A stretch of 22,007 nt of DNA, from contig JAPYQV010000003.1 in assembly GCA_029937205.1 (NCBI GenBank), forward strand, positions 1 to 22,007, in the 5' to 3' direction. How positions within the stretch are numbered: the stretch's first letter is position 1; each line of letters opens with the position of its first letter. Below, piece after piece: positions 1-7,714 of the stretch. Position numbers and translations under genes: made by a program. The stretch is from Alphaproteobacteria bacterium (GTDB lineage: Bacteria > Pseudomonadota > Alphaproteobacteria > UBA828). Below the pieces are notes generated by a model. It saw nothing but the letters and a program-made list of their open reading frames with translations. It had not been told where the DNA came from and searched no databases.

Positions 1-1244
<1,244 letters not shown>

Positions 1245-1436
1245 AAGAGTTTCCTTGCCGCCGGGCGTCAGGTAGGGCGCAAGCGGCAGCTCGACGGGGC
1301 CGAATTCAAATGACGATGCCGCTCACATAAGCGCATCGCGCCGCCGGTGCAACCACCAAAGGCGCGGCAATTGCTAGAAGCAGTCTAATTCAACCCCCTT
1401 CGCTGGGTTGACGAGCGAAATGTGCATTCTTATAAA
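1245..1436. other. Intergenic region between prfC and vapBC, with one weak stem-loop
   Basis: This stretch lies between two divergent transcription units and must hold the prfC promoter on the minus strand, but no convincing -35/-10 pair stood out. The only structure noticed is a 7-bp inverted repeat, TCAACCC at 1390-1396 and GGGTTGA at 1405-1411, with an 8-base loop. It has no following T run, so it is not called a terminator. No coding potential was recognised. Confidence 0.4.
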
Positions 1437-1466
1437 TTGCAAGGAGTTCTGCCGGGTTTGTATGAT
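1437..1466 (+). promoter_or_regulatory. Candidate sigma-70 promoter for vapBC
   Basis: TTGCAA at 1437-1442 and TATGAT at 1461-1466 are separated by 18 bases and resemble a -35/-10 pair (4 of 6 and 5 of 6 consensus matches). The predicted start, near 1473, would fall inside the first pair of repeated TATATCCC elements, as expected for an autorepressed toxin-antitoxin operon. A second TTGACA at 1479-1484 has no good -10 at the right distance. This is inferred from sequence alone. Confidence 0.4.
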
Positions 1467-1469
1467 TGG

Positions 1470-1532
1470 TATATCCCATTGACATATCCCAAGGATTGAA
1501 TGAGGCTGAGGTATATCCCAGTTGTATATCCC
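1470..1532 (+). repeat. Four-copy TATATCCC operator-like repeat in the vapBC leader
   Basis: TATATCCC occurs at 1470-1477, 1512-1519 and 1525-1532, with a one-base variant CATATCCC at 1483-1490. The copies form two pairs. Within each pair the starts are 13 bases apart, and the two pairs are exactly 42 bases apart, about four helical turns. The last copy ends directly before the Shine-Dalgarno GGAGA of the antitoxin gene. VapB-type antitoxins bind repeated elements in their own promoter and autorepress with VapC, so this array is the natural operator candidate. Confidence 0.6.
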
Positions 1533-1544
1533 GGAGAAACGACA

Positions 1545-1775
1545 ATGGCTCAATCTACCGTGTTCAAATCGAATAAGAGCCAGGCGGTGCGCCTGCCAAA
1601 AGCCGTGGCCTTGCCTGATTCGGTGAAACGGGTCGACATCGTGAAACTCGGCGGCGCACGCTTGATCTCGCCGGCGGATACGGCTTGGGACAGTTTTTTT
1701 GAAGGCGCGGAAGTTTCAAAGGAATTTATGGCGGAGCGTGTGCAACCCGAGGAGCAGGACCGGGAGGAGATTTAG
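1545..1775 (+). CDS. vapB: VapB-type antitoxin (AbrB/SpoVT fold)
   Basis: A 76-residue antitoxin predicted to neutralise the PIN-domain toxin encoded next to it and to repress the operon. The N-terminus MAQSTVFKSNKSQAVRLPK matches the swapped-hairpin DNA-binding domain of VapB/VagC antitoxins, whose signature is close to VFKSGNSQAVRLPK. The C-terminal part, from about residue 45, is acidic and would wrap the toxin; FMAERVQP is typical of this subgroup. A longer reading frame begins at the ATG at 1500, but the ATG at 1545 is preferred because GGAGA at 1533-1537 precedes it by seven bases and the extra 15 residues have no family counterpart. The stop codon overlaps the toxin's GTG start (TAGTG), which indicates translational coupling. 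The family call is secure; its exact partner behaviour is inferred. Confidence 0.88.
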   Translation: MAQSTVFKSNKSQAVRLPKAVALPDSVKRVDIVKLGGARLISPADTAWDSFFEGAEVSKEFMAERVQPEEQDREEI

Positions 1776-2209
1776 TGCTGCGCTACATGCTTGATACGAA
1801 TATCTGCATATTCGTCATCAAGAAACGCCCTTCCTACCTCCGTAATATATTCAATGCCGAGGCCCAGTATCTGTGCATTTCGTCGGTGACCCTGGCCGAG
1901 CTGATGTTTGGCGCCGAGAAATCAGCGAACCTAACCGGTAATCTGAAAATCGTGGAAAACTTTGCGGCCCGCCTACCGGTGCTGCCGTTTGACGAAAAAG
2001 CCGCTGCCCATTACGGGCAGATTCGTGCCTCACTTGAAAAAATTGGAACGCCGATCGGTCCCTACGATTTAATGATCGCCGGCCACGCTCGGTGTGAAGG
2101 GCTGGTCTTGGTGACGAACAACCGCAAGGAGTTTGGACGCGTCGACGGCCTTCGAGTTGAAGATTGGTCCTCTGAGCGTACGGAGTCCGACGCTTCCTCA
2201 CATATTTAG
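1775..2209 (+). CDS. vapC: VapC-type toxin, PIN-domain ribonuclease
   Basis: A 144-residue PIN-domain protein, predicted to be a magnesium-dependent endoribonuclease that blocks translation when freed from its antitoxin. The acidic active site is readable: D7 in YMLDTN, E42 in TLAELMFG, D98 in GPYDLMIAGHA and N116 in LVTNNRKEF, the usual order and spacing for VapC. The GTG at 1775 is the chosen start because GGGAGGAGA ends four bases before it; the internal ATG at 1787 would leave only two residues before the catalytic aspartate. The last dozen or so residues (SERTESDASSHI) extend past the usual VapC end and may be a disordered tail. The gene ends 11 bases before the stop of the converging Sel1 gene, leaving no room for a terminator of its own. 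Confidence 0.93.
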   Translation: MLRYMLDTNICIFVIKKRPSYLRNIFNAEAQYLCISSVTLAELMFGAEKSANLTGNLKIVENFAARLPVLPFDEKAAAHYGQIRASLEKIGTPIGPYDLMIAGHARCEGLVLVTNNRKEFGRVDGLRVEDWSSERTESDASSHI

Positions 2210-2220
2210 GCCGCCCCAAC

Positions 2221-3126
2221 CTACTCCACCGGCTGCCACGCCGCCGCCATGCGCTCGGCTTTGGCGATTTCCTTATCGGTCATACGCTGGGCGATGCGGT
2301 CGCGGTTTTCGTCGGCGTTTTCGGCGTCTTCGGCCAGCGCCAGGGTGGACCACATATAGGCGAGGACGAAATTGCGCTCGACGCCGAGGCCAAGGGCGTA
2401 CATGCCGGCAAGATTATTCTGGGCGTCGATCGAGCCCTTATCGGCGGCACTTTGATAGAGCCGGGCGGACTCGGCGTAATCCTCTTCGACACCCTCGCCT
2501 TTAAAATAGAGGACGCCGAGATTGTATTCGGCCTTGGCGAAGCCCTGGTCGGCGGCTTTGCGGTACCAGCCGGCGGCGCTGGCGGCGTCGACCTCCACGC
2601 TCCGGCCCTTGGCGTAAGCCAGGCCGAGCACGTATTGCGCGCTGGCAAAGCCGTGCTCGGCAGAGCGGGTGTACCATTCAATGGCGGCGGTCATATCGGC
2701 CTCCGCGCCCCAGCCATGCTCGTGCGCGAGGCCGAGCTGATACTCCGAGCCCGCATGATCCTGTGCCGCCGCTTTCAGCCACCAGATCACTGCCTTGTCG
2801 GAATCCTGTTCGCCGGTCCAGTCCCGCGCGTACAGCAGTCCGATATAATATTGCCCGCCGGCATGTCCCTGCTCGGCGGCTTTCAGGAACCAAATTTTGG
2901 CCTCATCGAAATCCTGCTCGACCCCTTCACCGTTGGCATAAAGATTGCCCAGGCCTAATTGCGCCTCTGCGTTGCCGGCTTCGGCCGGCGCGCGCCATTC
3001 CTCCAACGCCGCCGCATAATCGGCGCGCTGATAGGCCGCGGCCCCGTTGGCATAGTCGGCTGCGGCCGGATGAATCAACGCGACCGTCAACGGCAATGCG
3101 AGCAGCGCGGCACAGAGCCTCTTCAT
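2221..3126 (-). CDS. Exported Sel1-like repeat protein
   Basis: A 301-residue protein with a cleavable signal peptide (MKRLCAALLALPLTVALIHPAAA, predicted cut after A23) and at least six Sel1-like repeats. Repeat landmarks fall at residues 53, 89, 125, 161, 197 and 233, an exact 36-residue period, with the LGxLYxxGxGVxxDxxxAxxWxxKAAxxG pattern. Sel1 proteins are alpha-solenoid scaffolds, often periplasmic, and the particular partner cannot be read from sequence. The C-terminus, from about 255, has the non-repeat cap AYMWSTLAL ... IAQRMTDKEIAKAERMA found in many alphaproteobacterial members. The ATG at 3126 is preferred over in-frame starts up to 3270 because AAGGAGAG precedes it and the signal peptide then sits at the N-terminus. 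It lies 79 bases downstream of the GFA gene on the same strand, so cotranscription is possible. Confidence 0.88.
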   Translation of the reverse strand: MKRLCAALLALPLTVALIHPAAADYANGAAAYQRADYAAALEEWRAPAEAGNAEAQLGLGNLYANGEGVEQDFDEAKIWFLKAAEQGHAGGQYYIGLLYARDWTGEQDSDKAVIWWLKAAAQDHAGSEYQLGLAHEHGWGAEADMTAAIEWYTRSAEHGFASAQYVLGLAYAKGRSVEVDAASAAGWYRKAADQGFAKAEYNLGVLYFKGEGVEEDYAESARLYQSAADKGSIDAQNNLAGMYALGLGVERNFVLAYMWSTLALAEDAENADENRDRIAQRMTDKEIAKAERMAAAWQPVE

Positions 3127-3205
3127 AGCAATCTCTCTCCTTGCCATTTGATTTGGCATTTGGCGCCGAAAATTGGCGTGAAAATCACCGCAGACCAATC
3201 CGGCA

Positions 3206-3649
3206 TCACAGTCGATCTCCATCGAAGCCGCCATCGGACGAGCCGTCGAAACAGGGCAGTTCATCGGCAATCTCGTAAAAGTCCGATTTTTCCGCCGTAA
3301 AGATATGTCCCAACGTCTTCAATCCGGTCGGTGCATCAAGGCTGCCGGCGACAATCCCGGTGGCGTCCTGGTCGACCGGTTGCCAGAACAGGTTGGTGCC
3401 GCAGCGACGGCAAAATCCGCGCTGTGCCTGCTCCGAAGTGGCATACCACGCCAGGCCATCATCCGTGACGATATCGATTTGGGTCTTTTTGGCCTTGGAG
3501 TGCGCGCCGAACGCCCCGTGCAAGCGCCGGCACATGGCGCAATGGCAGTTGACCACATCACGCAGCGCACCGCGCACCTGGTAGCGAACCGCGCCGCAGA
3601 GGCAGCTGCCATTGTGTATGGCCTGTTCGGCAAAATTGGATCCAGCCAT
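3206..3649 (-). CDS. GFA family (DUF636) zinc-binding protein
   Basis: A 147-residue member of the family named after glutathione-dependent formaldehyde-activating enzyme. All expected metal cysteines are present: C16 and C18 in GSCLCGAVRY, C35, C37 and C40 in NCHCAMCRR, and C80 and C83 in FCRRCGTNLFW. These would form the two zinc sites of the fold. Most family members have no proven formaldehyde or glutathione activity, so only the fold and metal sites are asserted. The C-terminal tail after about residue 130 is rich in Asp, Gly and Ser. The ATG at 3649 follows AGGAAGAGGA at a normal distance. The gene is divergent from the acyl-CoA synthetase; no functional link is evident. Confidence 0.9.
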   Translation of the reverse strand: MAGSNFAEQAIHNGSCLCGAVRYQVRGALRDVVNCHCAMCRRLHGAFGAHSKAKKTQIDIVTDDGLAWYATSEQAQRGFCRRCGTNLFWQPVDQDATGIVAGSLDAPTGLKTLGHIFTAEKSDFYEIADELPCFDGSSDGGFDGDRL

Positions 3650-3773
3650 TCCATCCTCTTCCTGTGCATTATCGGCGTAACGTCAAGTATAGAAGAGACT
3701 TGCGGCACGTGCTGGAGAACTTCTGGCGAAAAGGCTAGCCTGGAGCCATTCCAATTAACGTTGGACCTAAAAT
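3650..3773. promoter_or_regulatory. Divergent promoter region of the GFA gene and the nitrile operon
   Basis: A 124-bp gap between oppositely oriented genes that must drive the GFA gene leftward and the acyl-CoA synthetase/nitrile hydratase operon rightward. I could not assign a convincing -35/-10 pair on either strand and saw no clear operator. The acyl-CoA synthetase start has only a weak ribosome site (GGA within GTTGGACC, about ten bases upstream). Confidence 0.4.
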
Positions 3774-5279
3774 ATGCACACGCTCGCCGATCCCCTACGT
3801 TACGCCGCGCGCAACTATGCCGAAAGACCCGCCACCATCTGCGGCGATGTGCGCCTGAATTACCGCGAGCTGACGGCGCGTTGCCGTCGCCTCGGTGGCG
3901 CACTGCACGGGCTTGGCCTTGAGATCGGCGATCGTATCGCTATTCTCGCCGCCAATTCACATCAATATATCGAGACCTATATGACGGTGCCGGCGGCGGG
4001 CTTTGTCGTGGTGCCGCTTAACACCCGCCACGCCGAGGCGGAACTTGCCTACGCGCTCAGGGATTCGGGCACGAAAGTTTTGCTGACAGATGTGGACCCG
4101 GGCGGATTGGCCGATATCGTCGAACGTGTCATTTCCATTCCGGACGACTATGAAGTGCTGCTCGCTGCGGCATCGGAGATCGAGTTGGGCGGGCACGTAA
4201 CCGAACAATCCCTGGCCGGGTTATTCTATACCGGCGGCACCACCGGCGCCTCCAAGGGCGTCATGCTGAGCCATCGCAATCTGATCGCCAACAGCCACAA
4301 TTGGACCGCCTTCGCCCAGCCGGGGCCGGAGGATATTAAGACCGTCATTGCGCCGTTGTTTCATGCCGCCGGTTCCAATTCAGTGATATCCAGCATTTGG
4401 AGCGGCGGCGTGCAGCTCATCATTCCGAAATTCATTCCAGGCCAGATTTTGGATCTGATCGAACGCGAGCGCGCCACCCAGACCTTGGGCGTGCCCATCA
4501 TGATCGCTGCCCTGGCCGAAGAGCAGCACGCCAATCCGCGTGATGTTTCGAGTGTTCGTATGGTGTCCCATGGTGGCTCGCCGATCACCACCGAAGTTAT
4601 CCGCCGTGCCATCGCGGCATTTCCGGGCGCCGAATTTGCCCATCTTTATGGGGCGACTGAAACGGGGCCTCTGATCAGTGGTCTGCATCACGAAGAACGG
4701 ATGCCGCACTCGGATCTGTTGCGCTCCTGTGGCCAGCCGGTTCCGGGCGTCGAAGTGCGCATACTCGATCAGCAGGGGCAGGAACTGCCGGTGTCGGAAA
4801 TTGGTGAGATTGCCGTCAAAGGCCCGAATATCACGCAGGGTTATTGGAACAAACCGGAGCAGACGGCGGCGGCCCTCAAGGAGGGCTGGTATCTGTCCGG
4901 TGATGTCGGCTATGTCGATGAAAACAATAACATATTTTTGATGGACCGGGCCAAGGACATGATCATCACCGGGGCCGAAAATGTCTATTGCACGGAAGTG
5001 GAGGAAATCCTGCACAAACATCCGGCGGTGTTGCAGGCCGCCGTGTTTGGCATCCCCGATGCACAGTGGGGCGAGGCCGTTCATGCGGCAATACAATTGC
5101 GCCATCCGGCCGAGGCCGAGGAACTCATTGCGTTCTGCCGCGAGCATATCGCTGGCTACAAGGTGCCCAAGGGAATAGATTTTTGGGACAAGCCGTTGCC
5201 TCTTTCGGGACCCGGTAAGATATTGAAGCGCGAGTTGCGCAAGCCTTACTGGGCGGCAGAAAAAAAGCAAGTACGCTAG
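3774..5279 (+). CDS. Acyl-CoA synthetase, AMP-forming (ANL superfamily)
   Basis: A 501-residue adenylate-forming ligase expected to activate a carboxylic acid with ATP and load it onto CoA in the cytosol. Visible motifs in order: phosphate loop YTGGTTGASKG (152-162), adenine-binding HLYGATETGP (290-299), the hinge region WYLSGDVGYVDENNNIFLMDRAKDMI cut into its parts (GD at 376-377, DRAKD from 391), and the catalytic lysine K482 in SGPGKILKREL. Length is normal for medium-chain and aryl-CoA ligases; chain length cannot be read. It ends 16 bases before the nitrile hydratase beta gene, so the two are almost certainly cotranscribed. A precedent exists: Pseudomonas chlororaphis B23 has a nitrile pathway ending in an acyl-CoA synthetase. 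By analogy this enzyme would activate the acid made from a nitrile, but no amidase gene is in the window. Confidence 0.9.
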   Translation: MHTLADPLRYAARNYAERPATICGDVRLNYRELTARCRRLGGALHGLGLEIGDRIAILAANSHQYIETYMTVPAAGFVVVPLNTRHAEAELAYALRDSGTKVLLTDVDPGGLADIVERVISIPDDYEVLLAAASEIELGGHVTEQSLAGLFYTGGTTGASKGVMLSHRNLIANSHNWTAFAQPGPEDIKTVIAPLFHAAGSNSVISSIWSGGVQLIIPKFIPGQILDLIERERATQTLGVPIMIAALAEEQHANPRDVSSVRMVSHGGSPITTEVIRRAIAAFPGAEFAHLYGATETGPLISGLHHEERMPHSDLLRSCGQPVPGVEVRILDQQGQELPVSEIGEIAVKGPNITQGYWNKPEQTAAALKEGWYLSGDVGYVDENNNIFLMDRAKDMIITGAENVYCTEVEEILHKHPAVLQAAVFGIPDAQWGEAVHAAIQLRHPAEAEELIAFCREHIAGYKVPKGIDFWDKPLPLSGPGKILKRELRKPYWAAEKKQVR

Positions 5280-5295
5280 TCGAAGGGGACACGAG

Positions 5296-5982
5296 ATGAA
5301 CGGCATTCATGACATGGGCGGTATGCACGGCTTTGGGCCGATCAATCCGGAAATCGACGAGCCGGTCTTTCATGCCGATTGGGAGCGCCGCATGTTCGCG
5401 CTGTGGACGGCGGCTTTCGCCGCCGGCATGTACAACGACAACGAGTTCCGTTTCGCCGTCGAGAGCCGCTCGCCAGCGGATTACCTCAACGACAGCTATT
5501 ACGAACATTGGCTCATATGCATGGAGCAGGTGCTGATCAACAAAGGCCAGTTCGAGCGTGCCGATCTGGAGGCGATTTGGGCCAATGCGGGTAACTCGGC
5601 CAATGCGGGTGCGCCGAGTGGTGAGGGCGCGAAACAAGCCCTGCCGGCGGATCAAGTTATCCCGGTGTTCATGACCGGCGCATCGGCCAGGGTGGACGCC
5701 GATGTTGCGCCCAAATTCAAATCCGGCGACGCCATCATCGCACGCAATCTCAATCCTGCCGGCCATACGCGCCTGCCGCGTTACCTGCGCGGCAGACACG
5801 GCACCATCGAGAGCGATCACGGCGTCTTCGGCTATCCCGACACCATGGCGCACGGCGACGGCGAAACCCCGCAGCATGTCTATTGCGTGCGCTTCAGCGC
5901 GCGCGAAGTATGGGGTGAAAGCGCACCATCGCGCGACAGCTTCTATGTCGATATGTGGGACGATTATCTCGACCCGGCTTGA
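5296..5982 (+). CDS. nthB: Nitrile hydratase subunit beta, full-length (fused) form
   Basis: A 228-residue beta subunit. Nitrile hydratase hydrates nitriles to amides as an alpha-beta heterodimer or its multimer. The N-terminal domain begins with the hallmark MNGIHDMGGMHGFGPI and continues FHADWERRMFAL; the C-terminal domain (about 119-228) contains GHTRLPRYLRG, HGVFGYPDTMAHG and HVYCVRFSAREVWG, all typical of beta. A linker of about 20 residues (ANAGNSANAGAPSGEG) joins the halves and contains a short tandem repeat. AAGGGGA precedes the ATG at the expected spacing. The beta-before-alpha order is that of cobalt-type operons. Its two halves are paralogous to the separately encoded halves at 6653-7317. 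It is intact and looks functional, with no frameshift. Confidence 0.95.
   Translation: MNGIHDMGGMHGFGPINPEIDEPVFHADWERRMFALWTAAFAAGMYNDNEFRFAVESRSPADYLNDSYYEHWLICMEQVLINKGQFERADLEAIWANAGNSANAGAPSGEGAKQALPADQVIPVFMTGASARVDADVAPKFKSGDAIIARNLNPAGHTRLPRYLRGRHGTIESDHGVFGYPDTMAHGDGETPQHVYCVRFSAREVWGESAPSRDSFYVDMWDDYLDPA
5581..5616 (+). repeat. 18-nt tandem repeat in the linker of the fused beta subunit
   Basis: GCCAATGCGGGT occurs at 5581-5592 and again at 5599-5610, giving two 18-nt units with 14 of 18 identical bases. They encode ANAGNS and ANAGAP. The repeat is in frame and lies in the linker between the two beta domains, which the split beta genes do not have. It suggests linker growth by slippage or small duplication. 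Confidence 0.7.
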
Positions 5983-6051
5983 CGCCTCTGCCGGGCATGG
6001 GGGAGAATTGCACGTTGGAATTCAGGGACGTGACACAGGGAGAAACGCAAT

Positions 6052-6651
6052 ATGGCCGATCACGACCATACAGAGCCGCCGTCTGATACGGCACTTCGCG
6101 TCAAAGCGCTCGAATCTTTATTGCTTGAGAAGGGTTTGGTCGAAGCGGATACGCTCGACGCTCTGATCCAGCTCTATGAACACAATATCGGGCCGCAGAA
6201 CGGCGCCAAAGTTATCGCGCGCGCGTGGTCGGACCCGGATTATAAAGCGCGCCTGCTCGCCGATGCGACACCCGCCATTGCCGAACTGGGCTTTGGCGGT
6301 GTCCAGGGCGAGGACATGGTGGTGGTGGAGAATACCTCCGAGGTGCATAACCTGCTGGTTTGCACGCTGTGCTCCTGCTACCCGTGGCCGGTGCTCGGCC
6401 TGCCGCCGGTGTGGTACAAAGCGGCGCCTTACCGCGCCCGCGCCGTCAGTGGGCCGCGCGCGGTGCTGAAGGAATTTGGCGTCGAGATTCGTGACGATGT
6501 GGAAGTTCGCGTTTGGGACAGTACGGCGGAACTGCGCTACATGGTCCTGCCCGAGCGTCCAGCCGGGACCGAAGGCCTCGGCGAGGATGAATTGGCTGCC
6601 CTTGTGACCCGCGATTCGATGATCGGCGTGGCCCTGGTGGAGGGCGCCTAG
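6052..6651 (+). CDS. nthA: Nitrile hydratase subunit alpha, cobalt type
   Basis: A 199-residue alpha subunit that carries the metal centre. The ligand motif is V-C-T-L-C-S-C with C104, C107, S108 and C109. Threonine after the first cysteine is characteristic of non-corrin cobalt enzymes, whereas iron enzymes have serine there. In known enzymes the second and third of these cysteines are oxidised to sulfinic and sulfenic acids; that is family knowledge, not visible here. [13 protein letters not shown] follows as usual, and the C-terminal [11 protein letters not shown] is typical. CAGGGAGAA precedes the ATG. The gap from the fused beta gene is 69 bases, the longest in this part of the operon. 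The following split-beta gene starts one base after the stop codon. Only one alpha gene is present for two beta versions, so both may compete for it. Confidence 0.96.
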   Translation: MADHDHTEPPSDTALRVKALESLLLEKGLVEADTLDALIQLYEHNIGPQNGAKVIARAWSDPDYKARLLADATPAIAELGFGGVQGEDMVVVENTSEVHNLLVCTLCSCYPWPVLGLPPVWYKAAPYRARAVSGPRAVLKEFGVEIRDDVEVRVWDSTAELRYMVLPERPAGTEGLGEDELAALVTRDSMIGVALVEGA

Positions 6652-6652
6652 G

Positions 6653-6967
6653 ATGAACGGCATCCATGATCTGGGCGGCATGCACGGCTTGGGGCCGGTC
6701 AACCCGGAATCCGACGAGCCGGTTTTCCACGCCGAATGGGAGCGCCGCATGTTCGCCGTTCTGATGGCGACATTCGCCAGCGGCATTTACAATGTCGACG
6801 AATTTCGCCACGCCATCGAGAACATGGCACCGGCAGAATATCTCGCCACCAGCTATTACGAGCATTGGCTCCATTCCCTCGAACAGGTGATGATCGATAA
6901 AGGCCAATTTAATCGCTCCGAGTTGGAAGCGGCATGGTCCAATGTGACAGCCGGGGAGGCCGCATAA
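6653..6967 (+). CDS. Nitrile hydratase beta subunit, N-terminal half, separately encoded
   Basis: A 104-residue protein equal to the N-terminal domain of a beta subunit: MNGIHDLGGMHGLGPV, then FHAEWERRMFAV and SYYEHWLHSLEQVMIDKGQF. By hand alignment about two thirds of the first 99 residues match the fused beta gene upstream. It is not a random truncation: it has its own ATG one base after the alpha stop, a GGAGGG ribosome site in the alpha tail, and a stop that overlaps the next gene's start. Split beta subunits are known in thiocyanate hydrolase and in the three-subunit toyocamycin nitrile hydratase, where two small proteins together replace beta. It probably folds with the product of the next gene on alpha. 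It could also be a fission product with reduced function. Confidence 0.9.
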   Translation: MNGIHDLGGMHGLGPVNPESDEPVFHAEWERRMFAVLMATFASGIYNVDEFRHAIENMAPAEYLATSYYEHWLHSLEQVMIDKGQFNRSELEAAWSNVTAGEAA

Positions 6968-7317
6968 TGCCTGCTATTCCCGTCGATATGGTTATCCCCA
7001 TCTACACCGGCGGCGCGTCGGCCCGCGTCGATGCCGATGTGGCGCCGAAGTTCAAGGCCGGCGATGGCGTCGTGGCACGCAATCTGAACCCAAGCGGCCA
7101 TACGCGCCTGCCACGGTATTTACGCGGCAAGAGCGGCACGATTGAGAAAGATCATGGCGTTTTCGGCTTGCCCGATACCATGGCCCATGGCGGCGGCGAA
7201 ACCCCGCAGCACGTTTATTGCGTGCGCTTCAGTGCGCGCGAAGTGTGGGGTGCCAGCGCATCGCCGCGGGACAGCTACTATGTCGACATGTGGGACGATT
7301 ATCTCGACCCTGCGTGA
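6967..7317 (+). CDS. Nitrile hydratase beta subunit, C-terminal half, separately encoded
   Basis: A 116-residue protein equal to the C-terminal domain of beta, with GHTRLPRYLRG, HGVFGLPDTMAHG, HVYCVRFSAREVWG and the end DMWDDYLDPA shared with the fused copy. By hand count 91 of 110 residues are identical to the fused beta C-terminal half, much closer than the N-terminal halves are. The ATG at 6967 overlaps the preceding stop (TAATG) and is preceded by GGGGAGG, so translation is coupled and strong. An in-frame ATG at 6934 lies inside the previous gene and lacks a site. The high conservation argues that this half is still under selection. Confidence 0.9.
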   Translation: MPAIPVDMVIPIYTGGASARVDADVAPKFKAGDGVVARNLNPSGHTRLPRYLRGKSGTIEKDHGVFGLPDTMAHGGGETPQHVYCVRFSAREVWGASASPRDSYYVDMWDDYLDPA

Positions 7318-7338
7318 GGTCCGGGAAAACCGCCGCAC

Positions 7339-7713
7339 ATGGTAGATAAAGCGCAATTAGCGGCGACACCGTCGCTTCCGATCGATGATGACGGGCCGCT
7401 ATTCGCTGAACCCTGGCAGGCTCAGGCGTTTGCCATGGCGGTCCGGCTGTCCGCCGAAGGGCATTTTACCTGGCCCGAGTGGGTGCAATATCTCAGCACC
7501 GAGATCGCCGCCGACAAGGACAAGGTTTCGGACAACAACCTAGAAACCTATTATAATCAATGGCTTGCAGCGTTGGAAAAGCTGGTCACAGACAAAGGTC
7601 TGGCATCGAGCGGCGAAATGACCGGGCGCAAGGAAGAATGGCGTCGCGCTTATTTAAACACGCCGCACGGTGAAGCCATCGAACTGAGCGCTGCAGAACG
7701 TAAGCCGGACTAA
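7339..7713 (+). CDS. Nitrile hydratase accessory (activator) protein
   Basis: A 124-residue protein of the small accessory family (NhlE/P14K-like) that escorts or matures cobalt nitrile hydratase alpha. The recognisable core is PLFAEPWQAQAFAMAV followed by GHFTWPEWVQYLSTEI, then LETYYNQWLAALEKLVTDKG. The family is itself related to the beta N-terminal domain: YYNQWLAALEKLV lines up with YYEHWLHSLEQVM of the split beta. In known cobalt systems such a protein delivers an already metallated, oxidised alpha subunit by exchanging with beta or with an unloaded complex. The ATG at 7339 follows GAGG by about 18 bases, so the ribosome site is weak or distant. It ends the operon; its stop is one base from the stop of the converging hydrolase gene. 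Confidence 0.88.
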   Translation: MVDKAQLAATPSLPIDDDGPLFAEPWQAQAFAMAVRLSAEGHFTWPEWVQYLSTEIAADKDKVSDNNLETYYNQWLAALEKLVTDKGLASSGEMTGRKEEWRRAYLNTPHGEAIELSAAERKPD

Positions 7714-7714
7714 G

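Noticed and set aside
1390..1411. Terminator between prfC and vapBC
   Set aside because: Both flanking genes read away from this point and there is no T run.
1500..1544. Longer VapB starting at 1500
   Set aside because: The extra 15 residues are encoded by the operator repeats themselves, and the ribosome site fits the ATG at 1545.
4380..5306. 308-residue minus-strand open frame
   Set aside because: Antisense to the acyl-CoA synthetase, whose motifs are unambiguous; no domain or ribosome site of its own.
6653..7317. Split beta genes as a simple pseudogene
   Set aside because: Both halves have ribosome sites, coupled start/stop overlap and conserved motifs, and the C half is about 83% identical to the fused copy, so decay is not the best reading.
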